The translations under genes and the position numbers were made by a program. DNA of 64,000 nucleotides from Enterococcus_C asini_A (lineage in GTDB: Bacteria; Bacillota; Bacilli; Lactobacillales; Enterococcaceae). The notes beneath the pieces were generated by a model. It saw only the letters and a list, made by a program, of their open reading frames with translations. It was not told the origin of the DNA and searched no databases. Where the stretch lies: the NCBI RefSeq assembly GCF_031928785.1, contig NZ_JARQAL010000002.1, one strand, 5' to 3'. Shown piece after piece: positions 1 to 9,940 of the stretch. How positions within the stretch are numbered: the stretch's first letter is position 1; every line of letters starts with the position of its first letter.

Positions 1-21
1 CCAGAAAAAGGAGAGTTTGCT

Positions 22-2052
22 TTGGCGAAATCAACGAATAAAAATGAATACAACGACGCCTCGATTCAAGTCTTAGAAGGATTAGAGGCAGTACGCAAAC
101 GTCCCGGGATGTACATAGGTTCCACGGATAGTCGGGGCTTACACCACTTAGTTTATGAGATTGTGGACAATGCAGTAGATGAAGCATTGTCCGGTTTTGG
201 CAATCATATTGAAGTTATTTTGAATAAAGACAACAGTGTTACTGTAGTGGACAGTGGCCGGGGGATGCCAGTGGGGATGCACGCTTCAGGGATTCCTACT
301 GTGGAAGTGATTTTTACTGTGCTTCACGCCGGTGGGAAATTCGGTCAAGGAGGTTACAAGACTTCCGGTGGACTTCACGGTGTAGGGGCCAGTGTAGTAA
401 ATGCTTTGTCCAAATGGTTAACGGTAAATATCGTTCGTGACGGCGTGGAATACGAAGAACGCTTTGTTGACGGTGGCAAGCCTCAAGGAACATTGAAGAA
501 AATTGGCAAAACCAAACGGGCCAATGGGACTAAAGTTACTTTTTTGCCTGATGATACGATTTTTACTACTTTGAATTTTTCCTATGATATTTTGGCGGAA
601 CGCTTGCGGGAATCGGCCTTCTTATTGCGAGGGGTGAAAATCACCTTAACTGACTTGCGGGAAGCAGAAGAAAAAACCGAAGTCTTTCATTATGAAGAAG
701 GCATTAAGGAATTTGTAGATTACTTAAATGAAGAAAAAGATACATTGACACCGGTGATGTATTTCAGCGGGGAAAAAGAGGGCATCGAAGTCGAAATCGC
801 CTTTCAGTACAATGATGGCTATTCCGAAAATATCCTGTCTTTTGTTAACAATGTCCGCACTAAAGACGGCGGTACCCATGAAGCTGGCTTAAAAGCTTCC
901 ATGACCAAAGCCTTTAATGAATATGCCCGCAAAGTTAACCTTTTAAAAGAAAAAGACCGCAATTTAGAAGGTTCCGATTTTCGTGAAGGGTTAGCGGCGG
1001 TGCTTTCTGTGCGCATCCCAGAAAATCTTTTGCAATTTGAAGGACAAACAAAAGGAAAACTAGGAACCCCCATTGCCCGCAATGCTGTGGACAGCGTTTT
1101 AGGCGAACAATTGGGCTTTTATCTCCAAGAAAACAGCGAAATGAGCCAAATGTTGGTCAGAAAAGCCGTGAAAGCCAGAGAAGCTAGAGAAGCCGCCCGC
1201 AAAGCTCGGGAAGAAAGCCGCAACGGGAAAAAACGGAAAAAAGGAGAATCCTTATTATCTGGTAAATTAACTCCCGCTCAATCGCGAAACCCTAAGAAAA
1301 ACGAACTGTTTCTGGTGGAAGGAGATTCCGCCGGAGGGAGTGCCAAACAAGGGCGCGACCGGAAATTTCAAGCGATTTTGCCATTGCGAGGAAAAGTAAT
1401 CAACACCGAAAAAGCCAAGATGCAAGATATCTTGAAAAATGAAGAAATCAATACCATGATTTATACCATTGGCGCTGGCGTTGGGCCAGAATTTGCCATT
1501 GAAGACGCCAACTACGATAAAGTCATCATCATGACCGATGCGGATACCGATGGCGCTCATATTCAAGTTTTGTTGTTGACTTTCTTTTATCGCTATATGA
1601 AACCATTGATTGAAGCCGGTCGCGTGTATATCGCATTGCCGCCACTGTATAAAGTGTCTAAAGGCGCTGGCAAAAAATCGGTATTGGAATATGCTTGGAC
1701 GGATGAAGAATTGCAAAGTGTGATTCAAAAAGTTGGCAAAGGCTACATGCTCCAACGCTACAAAGGTCTTGGGGAAATGAATGCCGAACAGCTGTGGGAG
1801 ACCACCATGGATCCTGAAACCCGGACATTGGTGCGGGTGCGAATTGATGATGCAGCCCAAGCAGAACGTCGAGTGACCACGTTAATGGGGGATAAAGTAG
1901 AGCCAAGACGAAAATGGATTGAATCCCATGTGCAGTTCACTTTAGAAGAAGACGGTAGTATTTTAGAGAAAAAAGAAGAAACTACTTTTACACCAGAGCC
2001 AGAAAATACGGCTACACCAGAAACAGAAATCAGCTTGTTTGATTTGGATTAG
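22..2052 (+). CDS. parE: DNA topoisomerase IV subunit B
   Basis: ATPase subunit of topoisomerase IV, which decatenates and relaxes DNA together with ParC encoded 33 bp downstream. The 676-residue product is of normal family length. The N-terminal GHKL ATPase region carries IVDNAVDEA and the glycine motif GLHGVGASVVNAL. The C-terminal TOPRIM region carries EGDSAGGSA and MTDADTDGAHI, followed by QRYKGLGEMN. Start is TTG at 22, preceded by an AAAGGAGAG ribosome binding site; an upstream promoter would lie outside the window. The last ~40 residues are an acidic, low-complexity tail. GyrB is the main alternative, but direct linkage to parC decides for ParE. Confidence 0.97.
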   Translation: MAKSTNKNEYNDASIQVLEGLEAVRKRPGMYIGSTDSRGLHHLVYEIVDNAVDEALSGFGNHIEVILNKDNSVTVVDSGRGMPVGMHASGIPTVEVIFTVLHAGGKFGQGGYKTSGGLHGVGASVVNALSKWLTVNIVRDGVEYEERFVDGGKPQGTLKKIGKTKRANGTKVTFLPDDTIFTTLNFSYDILAERLRESAFLLRGVKITLTDLREAEEKTEVFHYEEGIKEFVDYLNEEKDTLTPVMYFSGEKEGIEVEIAFQYNDGYSENILSFVNNVRTKDGGTHEAGLKASMTKAFNEYARKVNLLKEKDRNLEGSDFREGLAAVLSVRIPENLLQFEGQTKGKLGTPIARNAVDSVLGEQLGFYLQENSEMSQMLVRKAVKAREAREAARKAREESRNGKKRKKGESLLSGKLTPAQSRNPKKNELFLVEGDSAGGSAKQGRDRKFQAILPLRGKVINTEKAKMQDILKNEEINTMIYTIGAGVGPEFAIEDANYDKVIIMTDADTDGAHIQVLLLTFFYRYMKPLIEAGRVYIALPPLYKVSKGAGKKSVLEYAWTDEELQSVIQKVGKGYMLQRYKGLGEMNAEQLWETTMDPETRTLVRVRIDDAAQAERRVTTLMGDKVEPRRKWIESHVQFTLEEDGSILEKKEETTFTPEPENTATPETEISLFDLD

Positions 2053-2085
2053 GCCTAGATTTTTGCCTAGAATGGAGGAGCTTTT

Positions 2086-4551
2086 TTGGAACACAATCAC
2101 AGCATTCAGGAGCTAACCCTAGAAGAAGTTATGGGAGATCGCTTCGGTCGCTATTCAAAATACATTATTCAAGAACGGGCATTACCAGATATTCGTGACG
2201 GCTTAAAACCGGTTCAACGACGCATTTTATTTGCCATGAATAAAGACGGTAATACTTTTGACAAGGCCTTTCGTAAGTCGGCGAAATCTGTTGGGAACAT
2301 CATGGGGAATTACCATCCCCATGGGGACAGCAGTATTTACGAAGCCATGGTGCGCATGAGCCAAGACTGGAAATTGCGGGAAGTCTTAATTGAAATGCAC
2401 GGCAATAACGGGAGTATGGATGGTGATCCCCCTGCTGCCATGCGGTACACAGAAGCCCGTCTGTCCAAGGTCAGTGAAGAACTTTTAGCAGACATTGAAA
2501 AAGAAACCGTGGATTTAGTTTGGAACTTTGATGATACAGAAAAAGAACCCACTGTCTTGCCTGCGCGTTACCCAAATCTTTTAGTCAATGGGTCCACAGG
2601 GATTTCTGCCGGTTATGCCACAGAAATTCCCACTCATAATTTAGCCGAAGTCATTGATGGTACGATTTATTTGATTGATCATCCTAAGGCTAGCTTGGAG
2701 AAAATCATGGAATTCATCCCGGGACCGGATTTTCCCACGGGGGGAATTTTACAAGGGGCCGCTGAGATTAAGAAAGCTTACGAGACTGGTCGAGGCAAAG
2801 TGATTTTGCGTTCTGTCACTGATATTGAAACCTTAAAAGGTGGCAAAGAGCAAATCGTCATCACAGAAATTCCTTATGAAGTCAACAAAGCTACCTTAGT
2901 CAAGAAAATGGATGAAGTGCGCTTAAATAAAAAGATTGACGGGATTGCCGAAGTTCGGGATGAATCCGATCGAACAGGCTTACGCATTGTAGTGGAATTG
3001 AAAAAAGAAGCCAATGCAGAAGGTATTTTAAATTATTTATTTAAAAATACAGAGTTACAAATTAATTACAACTTTAATATGGTGGCCATTGATGAAATGC
3101 GTCCTCAACAAGTGGGGCTTTTGCGAATTTTAAACAGTTATATTGCCCATCGAAAAGAGGTAATCACCCGGCGTAGTCACTTTGAATTGAAAAAAGCCCA
3201 AAAGCGACAACATATCGTAGAAGGCTTGATTAAAGCTTTGTCGATTTTAGATGAAGTGATTGCTACTATCCGCGGGAGTAAAGACAAACGAGATGCGAAA
3301 AACAATTTGGTTATGGAGCACGGTTTTACCGAAGAACAAGCCGAAGCCATCGTAAATTTACAGTTGTATCGTTTGACCAATACGGACATTACCGCTTTAA
3401 GAGCTGAAGCCGAAGAACTGGCCGCTACCATTCGTAGTCTTCATAAGATTTTAGGCGATGAACAAGAATTATTAAAAGTTATCAAGTCCGAATTGCGCAG
3501 TGTGAAAAAACAATACGGCAATCCTCGCTTAACCAAAATTGAAGCAGAAATTTCAGAAATTAAGATTGAAACAGAAGTCTTAATCCCAGCTGAAGAAGTA
3601 GTGGTATCAGTAACTCATGAAGGCTACTTGAAACGCAGCAGTCTTAGAAGTTACCAAGCTTCAAAACCAGAGGAGTTGGGGATGAAAGATGGCGACTTTG
3701 TGCTTTACACCGGTCAGGTCAATACCTTGGATCACTTGTTACTGGTCACCAATAAAGGCAATGTGATCTATCGGCCCATTCATGAACTCCCTGACTTAAA
3801 ATGGAAAGAAATCGGCGAACACATCAGTCAAACCATGTTAAGTCTTGCCATAGATGAGTCAATTTTGGCAGTCTTTCCTTATAAAGAGTTAGACCCGAAT
3901 AAACAGTTTGTCTTGATTTCTAAAAACGGTCAAATCAAACAAACGGCCATGACTGAGTTTGAACCGTGGCGGACCTACAAGAGTCGTCCATTGACCATGA
4001 TGAAATTAAAAGAAGCTGAAGATGAATTAGTGGCAGTCTATTTAGTGGCTGCTGATGAACCATTGGATGTTTTTCTAGTCAGCCATCGTGGTTTTGGACT
4101 GCGCTATGCTTTAAATGAAGTCCCTGTTGTAGGGCCAAAAGCTGCCGGCGTAAAAGCCATGAACTTAAAAGACGACGACTATGTGGTTAATGGTCTTTTA
4201 GTCTTGTCTGAAGGGGATACACCGGTAGTAATTGTCACTCAGCGTGGCGCCGTTAAACGAATGCTTGCCCAAGAATTAAATGCCCTAGGTCGAGCAAAAC
4301 GAGGTTTGATGGTCTTGCGAGAGTTGAAGAAAAATCCTCACCGAATCCTTTATATGGGGTCAGGAGAAGACAAAACCCTTCTTTTACAAAACCAAAAAGG
4401 CCAATTAAAAGAAGTTGTTACCAACCAAGTGCCAATTGGAGAGCGTACTTCTAATGGCTCCTTTGTTTTAGACGAAAAAGAAGGAGGCAGTGTGATTAAC
4501 GTCCATGAATTAGTGGACCCTGCCTTGCCGAAAGAAGATTCTGTTATATAA
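2086..4551 (+). CDS. parC: DNA topoisomerase IV subunit A
   Basis: Breakage-reunion subunit of topoisomerase IV, 821 residues. The catalytic tyrosine is Y121 in AAMRYTEARLS. The quinolone-determining segment HPHGDSSIYEAM has S82 and E86 at the positions usually numbered S80/E84, so the common resistance substitutions are absent. The C-terminal third (from about residue 500) is the beta-pinwheel domain with repeated strands such as the GQIKQTAMTEF segment. Start is TTG at 2086 behind TGGAGGAG (2073-2080). It forms a parE-parC operon closed by a strong hairpin terminator at 4560. Linkage to parE and pinwheel content favour ParC over GyrA. Confidence 0.97.
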   Translation: MEHNHSIQELTLEEVMGDRFGRYSKYIIQERALPDIRDGLKPVQRRILFAMNKDGNTFDKAFRKSAKSVGNIMGNYHPHGDSSIYEAMVRMSQDWKLREVLIEMHGNNGSMDGDPPAAMRYTEARLSKVSEELLADIEKETVDLVWNFDDTEKEPTVLPARYPNLLVNGSTGISAGYATEIPTHNLAEVIDGTIYLIDHPKASLEKIMEFIPGPDFPTGGILQGAAEIKKAYETGRGKVILRSVTDIETLKGGKEQIVITEIPYEVNKATLVKKMDEVRLNKKIDGIAEVRDESDRTGLRIVVELKKEANAEGILNYLFKNTELQINYNFNMVAIDEMRPQQVGLLRILNSYIAHRKEVITRRSHFELKKAQKRQHIVEGLIKALSILDEVIATIRGSKDKRDAKNNLVMEHGFTEEQAEAIVNLQLYRLTNTDITALRAEAEELAATIRSLHKILGDEQELLKVIKSELRSVKKQYGNPRLTKIEAEISEIKIETEVLIPAEEVVVSVTHEGYLKRSSLRSYQASKPEELGMKDGDFVLYTGQVNTLDHLLLVTNKGNVIYRPIHELPDLKWKEIGEHISQTMLSLAIDESILAVFPYKELDPNKQFVLISKNGQIKQTAMTEFEPWRTYKSRPLTMMKLKEAEDELVAVYLVAADEPLDVFLVSHRGFGLRYALNEVPVVGPKAAGVKAMNLKDDDYVVNGLLVLSEGDTPVVIVTQRGAVKRMLAQELNALGRAKRGLMVLRELKKNPHRILYMGSGEDKTLLLQNQKGQLKEVVTNQVPIGERTSNGSFVLDEKEGGSVINVHELVDPALPKEDSVI

Positions 4552-4559
4552 ATTTATTG

Positions 4560-4599
4560 AAAACGGCCGCCTGTATTGATACAGATGGCCGTTTTGTGT
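4560..4599 (+). terminator. Rho-independent terminator of parEC
   Basis: Left arm AAAACGGCC (4560-4568) and right arm GGCCGTTTT (4587-4595). An inner CTGTAT/ATACAG stem extends the hairpin almost without mismatch. It ends in a T-rich stretch. Confidence 0.9.
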
Positions 4600-4736
4600 A
4601 TGCTTGTGAAAAGTCTTTCGATAACAGGGATGCCTAAAAAATAAAGAAATCACAAGTGGATATCCTTGATTTAAAGCCCTTTTAACAAGAGTATTTTAAT
4701 GTTTCGTGTTTTTTCGAACAAGTTTAAAGAAAATGC

Positions 4737-4764
4737 TTGCATTGGGATTGAGATGTGTTATACT
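4737..4764 (+). promoter_or_regulatory. pflB promoter
   Basis: TTGCAT (4737-4742), 16-bp spacer, TATACT (4759-4764) with an extended -10 TG at 4756-4757. The leader to the pflB ATG is about 50 nt. A TTGTGAA...TTTCG-like string at 4604-4620 loosely recalls a Rex (NADH-responsive) operator half-site. That would make sense for pfl, but the second half is poor and I do not call it. Confidence 0.75.
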
Positions 4765-4820
4765 AATCCCGTAAAGCTGTTACATATCTTGGAGCAGCAA
4801 AACTAAGGAGGTTTCATTCA

Positions 4821-7100
4821 ATGGCAACTGCGACAAATATTGAAGAAATGAATAAAACTGCATGGGCTGGTTTTAACGGTCGTCTTTGGAAAGAAGGCAT
4901 CGACACCCGTGATTTTATCCAAACAAACTACACTCCATACGAAGGTAGCGCTGATTTCTTAGCTGAACCAACAGAAGCTACTAACGAACTTTGGGGCAAA
5001 TTGCAACAACTACAAAAACAAGAACGGGAAAATGGCGGCGTCTTAGACATGGAAGCTGACGTTGTTTCTTCCGCAAACGCTTATGGCGCTGGCTACATCG
5101 ACGAAAACTCAAAAGACAAAGAAGCCGTTGTTGGTTTGCAAACTGACAAACCTTTGAAACGTGCATTTATGCCTTATGGTGGGATTCGCATGGCTGAAGA
5201 AGCATTAGAAAGCTATGGCTACACACCAAACCCTAAATACACTGAAATTTTCAATGACTACCACAAAACACATAACCAAGGTGTATTCGACGTTTACACT
5301 CCTGAAATTCGGGCAGCTCGTCGTAACAAAATCATCACTGGTCTTCCTGATACTTACGGCCGTGGCCGGATCGTCGGCGACTACCGTCGGGTTGCATTGT
5401 ACGGAATTGACTACTTGATGGCTGAAAAATTAAAAGACCACACAAACTGTGGCCATGGTCAATTCACTGAAGAAGATATCCGTCTTCGTGAAGAAATTAA
5501 CGACCAATACAAAGCATTAAAACGCATGAAAGAAATGGCAGCAGCTTACGGTTATGATATTTCTAAACCAGCTACTAACGCAAAAGAAGCCGTTCAATGG
5601 ACTTACTTTGGTTACCTTGCTGCAATTAAAGAACAAAATGGTGCTGCAATGTCTATCGGCCGTATTTCTACATTCTTGGATATCTACATCCAACGTGACT
5701 TGAAAAACGGTACATTGACTGAAGATCAAGCACAAGAATTAATCGACCATTTAGTAATGAAATTACGTATGGTTAAATTTGCTCGTATCCCTAGCTACAA
5801 CGAATTGTTCTCAGGCGACCCAGTTTGGGCAACATTGTCTATCGCTGGTATGGGTATGGACGGCCGGACTTTGGTAACGAAGAATGACTTCCGTTTCTTG
5901 CGTACATTGCAAAACATGGGACCTTCTCCAGAACCAAACTTGACAGTCTTGTATTCTTCTCGTTTGCCACAAGCATTCAAAGACTACGCTGCCAAAATCT
6001 CTATCGAAACATCTTCTATCCAATACGAAAACGATGATGTTATGCGTCCAGTATGGAAAGACGACTATGCAATCTGCTGCTGTGTTTCTGCAACTGAAAC
6101 TGGTAAAGAAATGCAATTCTTCGGCGCTCGTGCGAACTTGGCAAAAGCTTTGTTATACGCAATCAACGGCGGTGTAGATGAAAAGAGCAAAACACAAGTT
6201 GGACCTAAATACCGTGGTATCGAAGGCGACGGCGTTCTAGATTTCGACGAAGTAATGGAAAAATATGACGACATGATGGAATGGTTAGCAGGTATGTATG
6301 TAAATACTTTAAACTGCATCCACTACATGCATGACAAATATTTCTACGAAGCAGCTGAACTTGCTTTGATGGATACAAACTTGAAACGTACTTTCGCAAC
6401 TGGTATTGCAGGATTCTCCCACGTAGTTGACTCATTGTCTGCTATTAAATATGCAAAAGTTACACCAATTCGTGACGAAGATGGTTTGGCTATCGACTAC
6501 AAGATCGAAGGCGACTTCCCTAAATATGGTAACGATGATGATCGTGCCGATGACTTGGCTGTTTGGTTATTACAAACATTCATGGAAAAATTGGAACACT
6601 ACCACACTTACCGTAACTCTGAACCAACAACTTCAATCTTAACCATCACTTCTAACGTGGTTTATGGTAAAGCTACTGGGGCTCTTCCTGATGGTCGGGC
6701 TGCTGGCGAACCTTTGGCACCAGGTGCGAACCCATCTTACGGCGCTGAAACTCACGGATTGTTGGCTTCATTGAACTCATTGACTAAATTGCCTTACGAA
6801 TTGGCTTTGGATGGTATTTCAAACACTCAAAGTATCAACCCTGAAGCATTAGGTCATGACGAAGACGAACAAATCGACTCCTTGACTCACGTCTTGGATG
6901 GTTACTTCAACCAAGGTGCTCACCACTTGAACGTGAACGTCTTCAACAAAGAAAAATTGTTGGATGCAATGGAACACCCAGAAAAAGAAGAATATGCAAA
7001 CTTCACAATCCGGGTTTCTGGATATGCAGTTAAATTCATCGACCTTACTCGTGAACAACAAATGGACGTAATTAGCCGGACATTCCACGATCACATGTAA
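4821..7100 (+). CDS. pflB: Formate C-acetyltransferase (pyruvate formate-lyase)
   Basis: Glycyl-radical enzyme converting pyruvate and CoA to acetyl-CoA and formate under anaerobiosis; 759 residues, cytosolic. The radical glycine is G734 in RVSGYAV near the C terminus. The active-site cysteine pair is C420-C421. The residue before the pair is a third cysteine (C419), where the E. coli enzyme has alanine (IACCVS). Codon use is strongly biased (mostly one preferred codon per residue) compared with neighbours, as in highly expressed genes. The ATG at 4821 follows an AAGGAGG site. Its activase gene pflA lies 113 bp downstream beyond a hairpin, so pflA is probably transcribed by partial read-through. 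Confidence 0.97.
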   Translation: MATATNIEEMNKTAWAGFNGRLWKEGIDTRDFIQTNYTPYEGSADFLAEPTEATNELWGKLQQLQKQERENGGVLDMEADVVSSANAYGAGYIDENSKDKEAVVGLQTDKPLKRAFMPYGGIRMAEEALESYGYTPNPKYTEIFNDYHKTHNQGVFDVYTPEIRAARRNKIITGLPDTYGRGRIVGDYRRVALYGIDYLMAEKLKDHTNCGHGQFTEEDIRLREEINDQYKALKRMKEMAAAYGYDISKPATNAKEAVQWTYFGYLAAIKEQNGAAMSIGRISTFLDIYIQRDLKNGTLTEDQAQELIDHLVMKLRMVKFARIPSYNELFSGDPVWATLSIAGMGMDGRTLVTKNDFRFLRTLQNMGPSPEPNLTVLYSSRLPQAFKDYAAKISIETSSIQYENDDVMRPVWKDDYAICCCVSATETGKEMQFFGARANLAKALLYAINGGVDEKSKTQVGPKYRGIEGDGVLDFDEVMEKYDDMMEWLAGMYVNTLNCIHYMHDKYFYEAAELALMDTNLKRTFATGIAGFSHVVDSLSAIKYAKVTPIRDEDGLAIDYKIEGDFPKYGNDDDRADDLAVWLLQTFMEKLEHYHTYRNSEPTTSILTITSNVVYGKATGALPDGRAAGEPLAPGANPSYGAETHGLLASLNSLTKLPYELALDGISNTQSINPEALGHDEDEQIDSLTHVLDGYFNQGAHHLNVNVFNKEKLLDAMEHPEKEEYANFTIRVSGYAVKFIDLTREQQMDVISRTFHDHM

Positions 7101-7124
7101 GAATTAGCAAAATAGGTAATACAG

Positions 7125-7155
7125 GGCGGATGGACGGTGTTCATCCGCCTTTTGC
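7125..7155 (+). terminator. Hairpin between pflB and pflA
   Basis: GGCGGATG (7125-7132) pairs with CATCCGCC (7142-7149), followed by a T-rich run. Its position between enzyme and activase suggests it lowers pflA expression relative to pflB. Confidence 0.8.
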
Positions 7156-7213
7156 TTCTTATTCGTGGGATTTTTCCGACAATAAGAAGGAAACAAGAAA
7201 GGAAGATTGACCA

Positions 7214-7987
7214 ATGTCAGAAAACGAAGTATACGGCATTGTCCACTCTACAGAAAGCTTTGGCTCAGTAGATGGACCTGGAGTTCGTTTTATCGTCTTT
7301 ATGCAAGGCTGCCGCATGCGCTGCCAATTTTGCCACAATCCTGATACATGGATGTTGCAAAATCCTAAAGCACGAAAACGGACTGCTGAGGACGTTTTAG
7401 AAGAAGCTTTGCATTATCGTAGCTATTGGGGGCAAAAAGGGGGCATCACCGTCAGCGGTGGGGAACCTTTGTTGCAAATTGACTTTTTGATTGATCTTTT
7501 CAAAAAGGCCAAAGCGATGGGAATCAATACGACTATTGATACTTGTGGAGAACCCTTTACAAGAGAAGAACCTTTTTTCAGCAAATTCAATGAATTGATG
7601 GAATATACGGATCTTTTGTTGTTTGATATTAAGCAAATCGACGCGGAAGCTCATAAACAGTTGACTCGTCGTTCAAATAAACCAATTTTAGAAATGGCCC
7701 AATACCTTTCTGAAATCAATAAGCCAGTTTGGATTCGTCACGTCTTAGTTCCTGAACGCAGTGACTATGATGAATACTTGATTCGCTTGGATACCTTTAT
7801 TAAAGGGTTAAACAATGTGGATAAAGTGGAAATTCTACCTTACCACACCATGGGACGTTACAAATGGGAAGAGTTAAACTTAACCTACCCATTAAAAGGC
7901 ATCAAACCACCAACGGAAGATCGGGTGGAAAATGCGAAACAATTGTTGCACACTAGCGACTATACTGGTTATTTGACCCGGCAATAA
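7214..7987 (+). CDS. pflA: Pyruvate formate-lyase activating enzyme
   Basis: Radical SAM enzyme that installs the glycyl radical in PflB, using S-adenosylmethionine and a [4Fe-4S] cluster. The cluster-binding cysteines are C33, C37 and C40 (CxxxCxxC in GCRMRCQFCHNP). The SAM-binding glycine motif SGGEPLLQ follows. It has 257 residues, slightly longer than the E. coli enzyme. The ATG at 7214 has a GGAAGA-type site about 9 nt upstream. Placement directly behind pflB confirms the partner. A 12-bp-stem terminator follows at 7999. Confidence 0.96.
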   Translation: MSENEVYGIVHSTESFGSVDGPGVRFIVFMQGCRMRCQFCHNPDTWMLQNPKARKRTAEDVLEEALHYRSYWGQKGGITVSGGEPLLQIDFLIDLFKKAKAMGINTTIDTCGEPFTREEPFFSKFNELMEYTDLLLFDIKQIDAEAHKQLTRRSNKPILEMAQYLSEINKPVWIRHVLVPERSDYDEYLIRLDTFIKGLNNVDKVEILPYHTMGRYKWEELNLTYPLKGIKPPTEDRVENAKQLLHTSDYTGYLTRQ

Positions 7988-7998
7988 ATGCCTCGGGG

Positions 7999-8031
7999 AA
8001 CAGGAAAGAAGTGATTTCTTTCCTGTTTTTT
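7999..8031 (+). terminator. Terminator of pflA
   Basis: Perfect 12-bp stem AACAGGAAAGAA / TTCTTTCCTGTT (7999-8010 / 8016-8027), 5-nt loop, then six T. Confidence 0.92.
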
Positions 8032-8072
8032 GTTATGATAAGAAAGAATAAATTAAAGGAGCGAATCAAGAT

Positions 8073-9002
8073 ATGTCAAAAGTTTTAGTTTTCGGACACC
8101 AAAATCCCGATACCGATGCCATTGGAGCAGCCATTGCCTTTGCGAACTTGCAACAAGCACTAGAAGTGGAGGCCGAAGCGGTAGCTCTAGGAACCCCTTC
8201 AGAAGAAACTCAGTTTGCTTTGGATCATTTTGGCCTAAAAGCACCACGAGTGATTGAACGTGTGAAACCAGAAACCGATGCGGTGATGTTAGTGGATCAC
8301 AATGAATTCCAACAAAGTGTGGCTGATATTGCAGAGGTAAATATCTTAGCCGTGGTGGATCATCATCGGATTGCTAATTTTGAAACCGCAAATCCTTTGT
8401 TTTACCGGGCGGAACCTGTGGGTTGCACCAGCACGATTATTTACAAAATGTACCAAGAATACGATGTTGAGATTCCTGAAGCAATCGCTGGAATCATGTT
8501 GTCAGCGATTATTTCTGATACACTATTGTTTAAATCCCCAACTTGTACTCCAGAAGATGTGAAGGCTGCAAAAAAATTAGCAGCAATCGCCAAAACCGAC
8601 TTGGAAAGCTATGGCTTGGAAATGTTGAAAGCTGGTACCAACTTAGGCGATAAGTCAGCTATGGAACTTTTAGACTTAGATGCGAAAAGCTTCCCTATGG
8701 CAGACAAAACAGTTCGGATTGCTCAAGTGAATACAGTGGATTTAGCAGATGTCTTTAACCGTCAAAGCGAATTAGAAGCAGCCATGGTGGCAGAAAACGC
8801 TGCAAAAGGTTATGATTTGTTCTTGTTGATTGCCACTGATATTTTGGATAGTAATTCTGAATTATTGGCGATTGGTGCTCCAATTGATGTGGTAGAAACC
8901 GCATTTGCCACAAGTTTGACCAACAATCGAGCTTTCTTACCAGGAGTGGTATCTCGTAAAAAACAAGTGGTGCCTCAATTGACGGTAGCATTTGAAGGGT
9001 AA
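8073..9002 (+). CDS. ppaC: Manganese-dependent inorganic pyrophosphatase (family II)
   Basis: Cytosolic DHH-family enzyme hydrolysing pyrophosphate to phosphate. Metal ligands are visible as H9, D13 and D15 (GHQNPDTDA), D75 (VDHNE) and the D96-H97-H98 signature. The DHHA2 domain ends with the substrate-binding SRKKQVVPQL. At 309 residues it matches the family. The ATG at 8073 is preceded by AAAGGAG. It is a single-gene unit bounded by terminators at 7999 and 9010. Confidence 0.96.
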   Translation: MSKVLVFGHQNPDTDAIGAAIAFANLQQALEVEAEAVALGTPSEETQFALDHFGLKAPRVIERVKPETDAVMLVDHNEFQQSVADIAEVNILAVVDHHRIANFETANPLFYRAEPVGCTSTIIYKMYQEYDVEIPEAIAGIMLSAIISDTLLFKSPTCTPEDVKAAKKLAAIAKTDLESYGLEMLKAGTNLGDKSAMELLDLDAKSFPMADKTVRIAQVNTVDLADVFNRQSELEAAMVAENAAKGYDLFLLIATDILDSNSELLAIGAPIDVVETAFATSLTNNRAFLPGVVSRKKQVVPQLTVAFEG

Positions 9003-9009
9003 ATAATTA

Positions 9010-9070
9010 AGCTTGGGATTAAACTTTTTGATTGAAAGTAATCAAAATAGGAAATCCCGAGCTTTTTTTG
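9010..9070 (+). terminator. Terminator of ppaC
   Basis: Long hairpin: AAGCTTGGGATT pairs with AAATCCCGAGCTT, and an inner TTTGATT/AATCAAA stem continues it. It ends in a T7 run. The following gene starts only 9 nt later. Confidence 0.85.
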
Positions 9071-9079
9071 AGGTGAGAC

Positions 9080-9892
9080 ATGAGATTATATTGCGAAGAC
9101 AAACAATCTTTATACGATTTACAAACTAAAGCGGCTTTTGCACCTGTAATGAATTTTTTACTAGGGAATCCTAATTGCACGCTGCGTCAGTTAACCGCTG
9201 AATTTCCTGAAAAGAGTTTTATAAAATACTTGGAATCTTGTATCCAAGTGGGGTGGATTAAGCGGGAAAATCGCCGGTACAGTATTGCATTGCCTATCTA
9301 TGGGGTAAAAGAGTACCAAGAAGTCGCTCAAAGTTTGGCAATTACTCAGCTGAGAACAGAGCTAATGGCGTTAGCTCCGGCAGAACTAGCAGATGTTTGC
9401 CAAAATGTGATGAGTGCACAACCTGAGAGGGCCTATTTTGTAAATGGGGACTTTCCTTTAGGAGAATTTCATCACGGGGGGCTCCCTTGCGAATTACAGG
9501 TCTTTAGTATCTCTACTCAGGAAACCAGCCAGGATCTAGCTGGCTTTTTTGAAGCCAACCGTCATTTAGCAGAACCTGTCGTTTACCAAGAGTTGCGAGA
9601 GCTAATCGGGGATGTGGATGAAGAATATTATTTTCAACAAGTGCAATGGATTTTAAGCCGAGTGATAAAAGAGCGCCCTCAAAAAGCGAGTATTTTTCTC
9701 GAAAGTTTAAAGCTAACAGGAGTGTTAGCTGAAGAAAAATTACAAGTTCCTTACTTAAGAAGAATCACAGAAAAAACATCATTAATTGATAAAATTACAG
9801 GACTGAATTATTGGGAATTGACCATTCTATTAGGAAGTTTAGTTGAAAAAGAAGAAAAAGGCTTATTCCAATGGTTTTATAAAGAAAAATGA
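9080..9892 (+). CDS. Uncharacterised protein, DUF1803-like
   Basis: Predicted soluble protein of 270 residues with no membrane segment and no catalytic motif I recognise. The N-terminal ~75 residues (LRQLTAEFP...YLESCIQVGWIKRENRRYSI) look like a small winged-helix module. The rest is alpha-helical and acidic. From memory, lactic acid bacteria carry a DUF1803 family gene of this type behind ppaC; that assignment is recall, not a search result. The ATG at 9080 has GAGGTG 4-9 nt upstream. It sits almost on top of the ppaC terminator, so read-through would give coupled expression. Confidence 0.6.
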   Translation: MRLYCEDKQSLYDLQTKAAFAPVMNFLLGNPNCTLRQLTAEFPEKSFIKYLESCIQVGWIKRENRRYSIALPIYGVKEYQEVAQSLAITQLRTELMALAPAELADVCQNVMSAQPERAYFVNGDFPLGEFHHGGLPCELQVFSISTQETSQDLAGFFEANRHLAEPVVYQELRELIGDVDEEYYFQQVQWILSRVIKERPQKASIFLESLKLTGVLAEEKLQVPYLRRITEKTSLIDKITGLNYWELTILLGSLVEKEEKGLFQWFYKEK

Positions 9893-9940
9893 AACTGTGA
9901 AATGGAATAGAAAATAATTAGAAAATAATAAATGTTATGA

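Noticed and set aside
1267..1860. Long open frame (197 codons) on the minus strand inside parE
   Set aside because: It lies wholly antisense to an unambiguous topoisomerase gene and has histidine/phenylalanine-rich composition typical of shadow frames.
2325..2350. Search for quinolone-resistance substitutions in parC
   Set aside because: S82 and E86 (usual S80/E84) are the susceptible residues; nothing to report.
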